This document shows, in pieces, positions 1 through 4,505 of a stretch of 9,638 nucleotides of DNA (within the stretch, counting starts at the first letter, position 1; each line of letters begins with the position of its first letter). This DNA comes from Bacillota bacterium (GTDB lineage Bacteria; Bacillota_I; Bacilli_A; Acholeplasmatales; UBA5453): contig JAEZHT010000032.1 in assembly GCA_023436805.1 (NCBI GenBank), positions 1-9,638 of the forward strand, in the 5' to 3' direction. The notes under the pieces are model-generated. The model ran no database searches. It was not told the DNA's origin and saw only the letters and a list, made by a program, of their open reading frames with translations. Made by a program: the position numbers and the translations under genes.

Positions 1-68
1 CCAATGCCTTATGGATAGGGACTAAGGGTGTGAACACACCTAAGCGTACATATTTATTTGATTTGTAG
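1..68 (+). CDS. Possible 3' end of an unidentified protein (partial)
   Basis: Frame 3 is open from the left edge for 21 codons, starting at base 3, and ends at TAG (66-68). The visible peptide is NALWIGTKGVNTPKRTYLFD followed by L. The other two plus frames stop within 24 bases, and no minus-strand frame gives a convincing start here. The codons (TTA, AAG, CGT, ACA, GAT) match those used by neighbouring genes, and the peptide has a plausible globular composition. I do not recognise the family. A short hairpin (26-31 with 36-41) lies inside the stretch, so a non-coding RNA end is an alternative. So few residues cannot settle which it is. Confidence 0.3.
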   Translation, partial: NALWIGTKGVNTPKRTYLFDL

Positions 69-120
69 TCGCTTTAAATAAGACGAGTTAATCGTTAAGA
101 GGTATGTATCATAAATCATT

Positions 121-202
121 CTTTAAAGGGTGATTTATTCACCTCTTTGTTCTTATTAAGTACATTTATACGTTTTATCAACTCAAAAAACACCCTTTAA
201 AG
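121..202. repeat. 12-bp perfect inverted repeat
   Basis: CTTTAAAGGGTG (121-132) and CACCCTTTAAAG (191-202) are exact reverse complements separated by 58 bases. Part of the match comes from the self-complementary octamer CTTTAAAG, but the GGGTG/CACCC extension is independent of it. The intervening loop is AT-rich and non-coding. The role is unknown. It could be a folded RNA leader or tail, a protein site, or chance. Confidence 0.45.
125..157 (+). terminator. Possible weak terminator of the left-edge gene
   Basis: AAAGGGTGA (125-133) pairs with TCACC-T-CTTT (139-148) around a five-base loop, with one bulged T at 144. A broken U-rich run (TTTGTTCTTATT) follows. This fits a weak intrinsic terminator for plus-strand transcripts from the left edge. 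The U tract is interrupted, and the stem competes with the pairing to 191-202. Confidence 0.3.
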
Positions 203-330
203 GCAAAAAACAAAGAAATCCAACTTTTTACATATTCAAAGGTAAAACTTAAACCTAAGGAAGAATTATGTACATCTATACATTTTTACGTAGGTAAGCA
301 TTTCCCATTTAATTTTTAGGGAGTAATGTA

Positions 331-361
331 AAATAAGAAAAAAAGAGTTTTTCAACTCTTA
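331..361 (-). terminator. Intrinsic terminator of the MDR oxidoreductase gene
   Basis: On the minus strand, AAGAGTT and AACTCTT (354-360 with 343-349) form a 7-bp stem with a GAAA loop. The stem runs directly into a U-rich tract that corresponds to the A run at 331-344. It lies just after the TGA stop at 370, which also supports TGA as a true stop. Confidence 0.8.
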
Positions 362-369
362 AATGTGTT

Positions 370-1341
370 TCATTTATGTATATCAAACAGATATTTTCCA
401 ATGTATTTATGTGCGTTAAAATCTTGATAAGCTTGACTCGCTTCTGATAATTCATATAGATGACCGACTTGAACATCTATTTTGAATTGGTTGGCGATAT
501 TTGTTATCGATTGGAGTGTTTTATGTCCAGTACTCGCAATGACACTCTTAAATGCTTTTTGCTGGAATAACTTATAAAACGGACCTAAAGTCATCGCGCT
601 AAATATTTGTTTCCCACTACCACCGATAACAATACACTGCCCCCCTTTAACCAATGATTTCGCGTAAGATTGGATGGATTGATAACCATTCACGGCGAAG
701 ATAACATCGTAGGTTTGGCTTGGTAAAGTGAAGGTTGGATCGTTGTAATCGAGTAAATCACTCACACCCAATTGTTTGAAATCATTGAAGTGTTTTTGAC
801 TGGATACCACAGTAACAATACCACCCAGATGAAGGACGACTTGAACCAAGAACCGCCCAACACCACCGCTACCACCATAGATGAGTACATGTTTTTGTTT
901 TATATCAGGTACTTTTTGAATTGCTGTTAGTGCTGTACCTAAAGCCATCGGCATCGAAGCGGCTTCTAAAAAAGAGTAGCCTTTCGGCATCAACCAAATT
1001 TTGGATGCGGGTGCGATCAATTGTTCAGCGAAAGCACCAAAACCTGCCCCAGATAAATCTCCAAATACGTAATCCCCAGGTTTAAAATCAACGACTTTTG
1101 AACCAACCGATAAGACTTCACCTGAAAAATCAGACCCAGGGTATATTTTCTTAGGTTGTTTCAAACCATACATCATCTTAATCATGAAAGGTTTGCCAAT
1201 GGCTAACAATAAATCGGATTTATTCAAAGCTGCAGCGTATACTTGAATGCATACGTCATTGTCTTTCAATTCAGGTAAAATTCTTTCTTCAACAACGATA
1301 TCATTGAGTTGATTATAATATCGATTTACTACGGTTTTCAT
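370..1341 (-). CDS. Zinc-less MDR-family NAD(P)-dependent oxidoreductase (quinone oxidoreductase-like)
   Basis: This 323-residue cytosolic protein belongs to the medium-chain dehydrogenase/reductase superfamily. It is closest in pattern to the NAD(P)H:quinone/enone reductase branch, which lacks catalytic and structural zinc. The N-terminal GroES-like part carries PGSDFSGEV (69-77) and the PGDYVFG turn near 88. The Rossmann part has the dinucleotide motif YGGSGGVG (155-162). Length is normal for the family. The substrate cannot be read from sequence. The longest frame starts at 1347, but there AGGAGGT abuts the ATG with no spacer. The second ATG, at 1341, lies 7 bases after AGGAGG, so I chose it. 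The stop is TGA. The gene has its own promoter (1380-1408) and terminator and is divergent from the thioesterase gene. Confidence 0.88.
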   Translation of the reverse strand: MKTVVNRYYNQLNDIVVEERILPELKDNDVCIQVYAAALNKSDLLLAIGKPFMIKMMYGLKQPKKIYPGSDFSGEVLSVGSKVVDFKPGDYVFGDLSGAGFGAFAEQLIAPASKIWLMPKGYSFLEAASMPMALGTALTAIQKVPDIKQKHVLIYGGSGGVGRFLVQVVLHLGGIVTVVSSQKHFNDFKQLGVSDLLDYNDPTFTLPSQTYDVIFAVNGYQSIQSYAKSLVKGGQCIVIGGSGKQIFSAMTLGPFYKLFQQKAFKSVIASTGHKTLQSITNIANQFKIDVQVGHLYELSEASQAYQDFNAHKYIGKYLFDIHK

Positions 1342-1347
1342 GGCCAT

Positions 1348-1354
1348 ACCTCCT
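1348..1354 (-). promoter_or_regulatory. Shine-Dalgarno AGGAGGT that decides the start
   Basis: The minus-strand reading is AGGAGGTATGGCCATGAAA. The first ATG directly touches the site, while the second has the usual 7-base spacing after AGGAGG. Translation therefore most likely begins at 1341, two codons inside the longest frame. Confidence 0.7.
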
Positions 1355-1379
1355 GTGATGATGGATAAATCTTACTGTC

Positions 1380-1408
1380 ATTTTATAGTAAATAAACTCT
1401 TATGACAA
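1380..1408 (-). promoter_or_regulatory. Sigma-A-like promoter of the MDR oxidoreductase gene
   Basis: On the minus strand, TTGTCA (1408-1403) is followed after exactly 17 bases by TAAAAT (1385-1380). Transcription would start near 1373, giving a leader of about 30 bases that holds the Shine-Dalgarno site. Confidence 0.65.
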
Positions 1409-1490
1409 ACATTTTGAATGATGATGATTCAGATTTACACAATGTTTACCCATAGGATTGACTTCATTTCCTTTTTCATCAAGAATTGGG

Positions 1491-1508
1491 TATACTACCT
1501 TTAGTATA
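1491..1508. promoter_or_regulatory. -10 region and operator-like palindrome before the thioesterase gene
   Basis: TATACTACCTTTAGTATA consists of two perfect 7-base arms (1491-1497, 1502-1508) around CCTT. The left arm contains a good -10 hexamer, TATACT, for the plus-strand gene, but no strong -35 sits 17 bases upstream (TTCCTT or similar). The reverse complement gives TATACT for the opposite direction, so the element is symmetric in promoter terms. A bound regulator is possible but not shown. Confidence 0.4.
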
Positions 1509-1521
1509 GGGGGGCTCATTC

Positions 1522-1941
1522 ATGACCAAATTAAAACTAGAAGACTTTCCATATCAAACCCAAGATAAAGTCCGTTATGGCGATACAGACCGCCAAGGAC
1601 ATGTCAACAACATCCATTTTTCAGAATTTCTTGAAACTGGACGCGTTGAACTTTTATATCACCCAGAACACCCACTTCATCAGGAAAACAGTTCATTTGT
1701 GATTGTTCAAAATAACGTATCACTACTCAATGAAATCCATTGGCCAGGTACGGTAGAAATTGGTAGTGGTGTCGTAAAGTTGGGCAATTCATCCATTACT
1801 TTTTACCAACAATTATTTCAACATGGCGTGGTGGTTGCGCAAGCGGAAACCGTGATAGTTCATGTGGATAACCAAACCCATCAATCCACCCCACTTTCAG
1901 ACCATGCCAGAGCGGTTTTAAGTCAATTTATACTCAAATAG
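1522..1941 (+). CDS. Acyl-CoA thioesterase, 4HBT/hotdog-fold (YbgC/FcbC type)
   Basis: This 139-residue cytosolic protein has the usual length and motif of 4-hydroxybenzoyl-CoA-type thioesterases. VRYGDTDRQGHVNN (17-30) matches the family pattern in which an aspartate precedes G-H-V-N on the long hotdog helix. The next segment, IHFSEFLETGRVELL, matches the helix that carries a conserved glutamate. Members hydrolyse acyl-CoA thioesters as homo-oligomers. The acyl substrate here is unknown. The start ATG follows a G-rich site (AGGGGGG, 1508-1514) by 7 bases; this is an atypical but usable Shine-Dalgarno site. The stop is TAG and a strong terminator follows at once, so the gene is a single transcription unit. 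It is divergent from the MDR oxidoreductase gene. Confidence 0.88.
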   Translation: MTKLKLEDFPYQTQDKVRYGDTDRQGHVNNIHFSEFLETGRVELLYHPEHPLHQENSSFVIVQNNVSLLNEIHWPGTVEIGSGVVKLGNSSITFYQQLFQHGVVVAQAETVIVHVDNQTHQSTPLSDHARAVLSQFILK

Positions 1942-1950
1942 AATAAGCCT

Positions 1951-1983
1951 AAAAAATCATCCAAAAATAGGGGTGATTTTTTT
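1951..1983 (+). terminator. Intrinsic terminator after the thioesterase gene
   Basis: Bases 1951-1962 pair with 1971-1982 around an 8-base A-rich loop. The 12-bp stem contains one T-G pair, and the T run at 1977-1983 forms the U tract. It starts ten bases after the stop codon. Confidence 0.8.
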
Positions 1984-1984
1984 A

Positions 1985-2013
1985 TGTACATTTGGTTATG
2001 AATGTGTTATATT
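1985..2013 (+). promoter_or_regulatory. Likely promoter of the small lipoprotein gene
   Basis: TGTTATATT at 2005-2013 is an extended -10 (TG, one base, then TATATT). A weak -35, TGTACA (1985-1990), lies 17 bases upstream and directly follows the preceding U tract. The leader would be about 40 bases and end in AAGGAG (2051-2056). An alternative -35 (TTGATA, 2021-2026) has no good -10 partner. Confidence 0.45.
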
Positions 2014-2062
2014 CTAATTGTTGATACGATTCTAAAAATATGACAATTTCAAGGAGATTAAA

Positions 2063-2689
2063 ATGAAGAAACTCTGGTTGGTTTTGTTTGTTTTATTGGT
2101 TATGTCAGGCTGTCAAACCAAACGTGATCCCGATTATAGAATGTTGAAAGACGAAACATACATTCAAGTGAGCGATGATCGTTTTGAGTTTGAAGAAAAG
2201 TGGATGAGGACTACCCCCATCGTAGGTGGGTATCAAATCCAGTATTCAATATCGAATGTCATCACAGAAGTCAAAGGGGATACAATCGAAGTCATTGGTT
2301 CATCTTGTTCGTTCACCAGACTACCTTCAGGCTTATTTCAAACAGACTGTGACGACACAACCAAAAACGAACTGATGACCTATTTACCTTCAGCCACATT
2401 ACATACAGGGGCACCAGTATCGAGCGGTGGCGCAAGTAACAACCCCATGGGTTACATTGCTTTAGCCATCATCTGCGTGATTTTAATCATTGTGTTTGGA
2501 TTGTTGGGATTTAACACAGCGGTTTTAGACGCCTACTTTGAATTACAAGCCACGTTTAAGTTCAAATACACGGACCGTCCAAACTACGCTGAATGGTATA
2601 AACAACACGCGATGATCGGTTTTAGAGCTGGGTTTGTTTTATCCATTATTGGGTTCATTTTGACGATTATATTCATGATTATGAGATAA
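2063..2689 (+). CDS. Small lipoprotein with two C-terminal transmembrane segments
   Basis: This 208-residue protein begins with a lipoprotein signal peptide: a Lys-Lys start, a hydrophobic stretch and the lipobox VMSGC, with Cys17 as the predicted lipidated residue. Residues 18-125 form a polar, beta-rich extracytoplasmic part with two cysteines (82 and 96) that could form a disulfide. Two strong hydrophobic segments follow (about 130-150 and 187-206). The linker between them is rich in Trp, Tyr and Lys and contains YTDRPNYAEWYKQ. The hairpin with its short aromatic linker loosely recalls the DUF6199 type of small Bacillota membrane modules. That resemblance is from memory and weak. AAGGAG (2051-2056) lies 6 bases before the ATG. 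The gene stands alone between two terminators. Function is unknown, and the combination of lipid anchor and two membrane helices is unusual. Confidence 0.75.
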   Translation: MKKLWLVLFVLLVMSGCQTKRDPDYRMLKDETYIQVSDDRFEFEEKWMRTTPIVGGYQIQYSISNVITEVKGDTIEVIGSSCSFTRLPSGLFQTDCDDTTKNELMTYLPSATLHTGAPVSSGGASNNPMGYIALAIICVILIIVFGLLGFNTAVLDAYFELQATFKFKYTDRPNYAEWYKQHAMIGFRAGFVLSIIGFILTIIFMIMR

Positions 2690-2695
2690 ATAATT

Positions 2696-2724
2696 AAGAT
2701 AACCTGTAAAAGGGTTATTTTTTT
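2696..2724 (+). terminator. Intrinsic terminator after the small lipoprotein gene
   Basis: ATAACC (2699-2704) pairs with GGTTAT (2713-2718) and may be extended by flanking A-T pairs. The T run at 2718-2724 forms the U tract. It lies a few bases after the TAA stop (2687-2689). Confidence 0.75.
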
Positions 2725-2733
2725 CGCTTTACT

Positions 2734-2769
2734 GTGCGATTCTCTATTGTAATCTAGATTGAATCGCAC
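2734..2769. promoter_or_regulatory. Nested palindrome over the flavodoxin promoter (operator candidate)
   Basis: GTGCGATTC (2734-2742) and GAATCGCAC (2761-2769) are perfect 9-base reverse complements. Inside them lies a perfect 10-base palindrome, AATCTAGATT (2751-2760). The -35 hexamer sits between the arms, and the right arm ends immediately before the -10. A protein bound here would cover the promoter, as repressor operators often do. The regulator is unknown. Confidence 0.5.
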
Positions 2770-2775
2770 TATACT
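2747..2775 (+). promoter_or_regulatory. Sigma-A-like promoter of the flavodoxin gene
   Basis: TTGTAA (2747-2752) and TATACT (2770-2775) are separated by exactly 17 bases. The predicted start of transcription, near 2782, leaves a leader of only about 17 bases before the ATG at 2799. Confidence 0.65.
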
Positions 2776-2786
2776 AAAGGTGAAAT

Positions 2787-2794
2787 GTGGTGAT
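2787..2794 (+). promoter_or_regulatory. GTGGTGAT ribosome-binding site that decides the start
   Basis: The longest frame would start at GTG 2787, but GGTGAT (2789-2794) matches the part of the anti-Shine-Dalgarno complement that ends in GGTGATC. It lies 4 bases before ATG 2799. The same GTGGTGAT element precedes ATG 6597 in this window, which supports reading it as a ribosome-binding site and not as codons. Confidence 0.5.
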
Positions 2795-2798
2795 AATT

Positions 2799-3260
2799 AT
2801 GAAAATCGCGCTCGTCATTCACTCCTATACAGGCAATACTATGGGTATCGCCGATAAGATTGGTGCGGCTTTGGTGAGAAAAGGTCACGATGTATCTTTA
2901 TTCCCCATCAAAGCGAAAAATGAAAACCCCAACCAAATCAAAGGCGTTGAATTGGAAAACTATCCAAACATCCAAGACTTTGACCATGTGATTTTTGGTG
3001 CGCCAACGCGTGGGATGGATTTATCGATTGTCATTCAGCTATATTTGGCATCCTTAAAAGAAGGTCATCAAAGCGCATCCGTTTATGTGACCCATTTCTT
3101 TCCATTCAAATGGATGGGTGGGAATCAAGCGATCAACAAATTCATCAAACTTTCCAACCGTAAATTAGAGATCCAAAAAACAGGTATCATCAACTGGAAA
3201 AATAAAAACCGAGACAAAGATATTCAATGTCTCGTGTATCAATTCTCAGATTTAGATTAG
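2799..3260 (+). CDS. Flavodoxin-like flavoprotein
   Basis: This 153-residue cytosolic protein has the length of a short-chain flavodoxin. HSYTGNT (8-14) after the first beta strand (MKIALVI) matches the FMN phosphate-binding loop of the S/T-x-T-G-N-T type. The segment VIFGAPTRGMDLS matches the G-x-P-T stretch that contacts the isoalloxazine ring. The segment FPFKWMGGNQAI resembles other single-domain flavodoxin-family proteins. Such proteins carry electrons between redox enzymes. The partner here cannot be told from the neighbours. I start at ATG 2799 rather than GTG 2787, for the ribosome-binding-site reason given separately. The stop (TAG, 3258-3260) overlaps the stop of the convergent patatin gene by two bases. 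The promoter is embedded in a palindrome, so the gene is probably regulated. Confidence 0.82.
   Translation: MKIALVIHSYTGNTMGIADKIGAALVRKGHDVSLFPIKAKNENPNQIKGVELENYPNIQDFDHVIFGAPTRGMDLSIVIQLYLASLKEGHQSASVYVTHFFPFKWMGGNQAINKFIKLSNRKLEIQKTGIINWKNKNRDKDIQCLVYQFSDLD
3198..3234 (-). terminator. Patatin-gene terminator embedded in the flavodoxin coding sequence
   Basis: Read on the minus strand, CGAGACA (3234-3228) pairs with TGTCTCG (3216-3210) around an 11-base loop. One G follows, then TTTTTATTTTT (3208-3198). It starts about 22 bases after the patatin stop and lies wholly within the last codons of the flavodoxin gene. The architecture is that of an intrinsic terminator. Confidence 0.6.
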
Positions 3261-4336
3261 ATATAATCAAAATGTCTTTGCTTACAATAAGGACAGCCCG
3301 GTTTTTGAAACAACCAAAAATACAACGCATACAATAACCCCAAACCGAACCACCAGGTCGCGCCAAAGAAAATCCACCTGAAGTGTTTCTTTGGGGTCAT
3401 TTTTTTATGACAGTCATGACAATACCCATGATATACCGGTTTAGGGTTGTCTTTATATTGGTTTTCTAATGTGGTGATGACGGAACTTTTATGTCTATAT
3501 TTGGTGAAGATACGATTGAACTTCGATGGAATCGTATCCAAAGCTTTATATTTAGAACGCTCCGCCTGTTCCGCTTTCATGATTTTATTGACGGTTTTTC
3601 GGAGATGTTCAGCATTTTTACACTTCAGTAATATATCTGAAAGTTGTAGGCCATATTGATAACCACTGTCATACATTTGTGTCAATGTATCGTGTTTGAA
3701 ATCAAAACTTTTTTTCATATAAGCATTACATACCGATAAGTCGATTTCAAGAATCGTTTTATCGGAAAGTTGGAGCCTTTTTTCTAAGGTGTATTTTGGG
3801 TCAAAGTGTAATACAATGATCAAATCGACATCGTGGGTAGTCAAAGGGTATACAGGGATATTGTCGATGATCCCCCCATCGGTGTGGAGTCTTTTTTTAT
3901 ATATGGTTTGTGGACCGGTCAATATGGGAAAACCCACCGCACCTTTCATGAATCGTCGAATGTCTTCATGATAAGGGCCTTCAATCTTCACATAATGAAA
4001 ATCCAACTTAGGAAAGGTAGAAACAGAAGACACATAAATCGGGATATCGAGGACGTCTTTGTCATCGAATAATTGGTTGAATGTCTTATCGATGTGGTTT
4101 TGAAAAACAATGCCTTTCCATATCGAAAAAAGATTTGGATAGTTGAATGTATGCCAAATCGTTTTAAGTCGATCGAATTGATTCGCTGCGATGGCGTAAG
4201 CGTTACACGCACCCATAGAAGCACCGGATAAACAAGCGATGGAATCCCTGCCCATTTTCTCGATGAATGCTTCCATAAAGCCGGTTTGATACGCACCTTT
4301 GGCCAAAGCACCGGACAAACAAATCCCAAATTTCAT
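3257..4336 (-). CDS. Patatin-like phospholipase with C-terminal membrane segment and paired CxxC knuckles
   Basis: This 359-residue protein has the Ser-Asp dyad of patatin-type lipid acyl hydrolases: the nucleophile elbow GASMG (38-42, Ser40) and DGG (153-155, Asp153). The oxyanion stretch is SGALAKG (8-14), where most relatives have SGGGAKG, so two of the three glycines are replaced. Residues 240-290 are charged and helical. The C-terminus has Cys306-x2-Cys309, one hydrophobic segment (about 321-343), then Cys348-x2-Cys351, which suggests a metal-binding knuckle pair held at the membrane. The likely role is hydrolysis of membrane lipid acyl chains at the cytoplasmic face. The longest frame starts at GTG 4411, but the best promoter (4365-4393) lies inside that extension, so I use ATG 4336 (MKFGICLSG), which begins at the family's first strand. 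Its Shine-Dalgarno site is weak. Confidence 0.85.
   Translation of the reverse strand: MKFGICLSGALAKGAYQTGFMEAFIEKMGRDSIACLSGASMGACNAYAIAANQFDRLKTIWHTFNYPNLFSIWKGIVFQNHIDKTFNQLFDDKDVLDIPIYVSSVSTFPKLDFHYVKIEGPYHEDIRRFMKGAVGFPILTGPQTIYKKRLHTDGGIIDNIPVYPLTTHDVDLIIVLHFDPKYTLEKRLQLSDKTILEIDLSVCNAYMKKSFDFKHDTLTQMYDSGYQYGLQLSDILLKCKNAEHLRKTVNKIMKAEQAERSKYKALDTIPSKFNRIFTKYRHKSSVITTLENQYKDNPKPVYHGYCHDCHKKMTPKKHFRWIFFGATWWFGLGLLYALYFWLFQKPGCPYCKQRHFDYI
3361..3406 (+). terminator. Possible flavodoxin-gene terminator embedded in the patatin coding sequence
   Basis: CCAAAGAAA (3363-3371) pairs perfectly with TTTCTTTGG (3386-3394). An inner CAC/GTG stem (3375-3377 with 3383-3385) is possible. A run of seven T follows at 3400-3406. 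The U tract begins five bases after the stem, a looser arrangement than in the other terminators here. It lies about 100 bases beyond the flavodoxin stop, antisense within the patatin gene, at codons for residues about 318-329. Confidence 0.45.
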
Positions 4337-4355
4337 CGTTTTATTCCCATAATCA

Positions 4356-4370
4356 TACAATAGTATTGTA
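4356..4370. repeat. Palindrome overlapping the patatin -10
   Basis: TACAATAGTATTGTA is a perfect inverted repeat with 6-base arms and a 3-base centre. One arm is the -10 hexamer of the minus-strand promoter and the other spans the predicted transcription start. It could be a small operator or simply the symmetry of an AT-rich promoter. Confidence 0.35.
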
Positions 4371-4393
4371 ATGATATTTTCATTTTTATGCAA
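4365..4393 (-). promoter_or_regulatory. Sigma-A-like promoter of the patatin gene
   Basis: On the minus strand, TTGCAT (4393-4388) and TACAAT (4370-4365) are separated by exactly 17 bases. The predicted transcript starts near 4358, about 22 bases before ATG 4336. This excludes the upstream GTG at 4411 as the start for this transcript. Confidence 0.6.
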
Positions 4394-4451
4394 GTATTCG
4401 AGTAAAATCACTTATTTTTCGAATAAATCCAAAAAAACACTGAGGTCACAG

Positions 4452-4479
4452 ATGACAAATTGAAAAAATATGATATAGT
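4452..4479 (+). promoter_or_regulatory. Extended -10 promoter of the beta-propeller gene
   Basis: TGATATAGT (4471-4479) is an extended -10. ATGACA (4452-4457), one base from the consensus -35, lies 16 bases upstream. AAAGGTGAA follows directly (4480-4488), as it does at the flavodoxin promoter. AGGAGGT (4492-4498) then precedes the ATG by 7 bases. Confidence 0.6.
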
Positions 4480-4505
4480 AAAGGTGAATTTAGGAGGTAC
4501 CTTCT

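Larger units (their letters stand above)
69..330. other. Non-coding stretch with competing inverted repeats
   Basis: This stretch of about 260 bases is very AT-rich and contains no credible gene. CTTTAAAGGGTG at 121-132 is perfectly complementary to CACCCTTTAAAG at 191-202. The same left arm can instead form a local hairpin (125-133 with 139-148, one bulged T). An imperfect direct repeat, GTACATYTATACRTTTT, occurs at 160-176 and 270-286. A nine-codon frame from 268 has a Shine-Dalgarno-like AAGGAAG, but I do not call it a gene. No tRNA or rRNA segment is recognisable. Confidence 0.5.

Noticed and set aside
268..297. Nine-codon frame (MYIYTFLRR) with AAGGAAG upstream
   Set aside because: It is too short, no downstream gene on the plus strand would use a leader peptide, and AT-rich DNA yields such frames by chance.
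1..330. rRNA, tmRNA or RNase P fragment at the left edge
   Set aside because: I found no recognisable core motif of these RNAs, and the only strong hairpin lies within a possible coding tail.
2584..2769. Minus-strand 61-codon frame
   Set aside because: It covers the lipoprotein 3' end, its terminator and the flavodoxin promoter. It has no ribosome-binding site and no recognisable protein.
3988..4329. 113-codon minus-strand frame inside the patatin gene
   Set aside because: It is an out-of-frame shadow of the patatin reading frame, whose motifs are intact.
4337..4411. GTG-initiated extension of the patatin protein
   Set aside because: A 17-base-spaced promoter (4365-4393) lies within it, and the family's first beta strand begins at ATG 4336.
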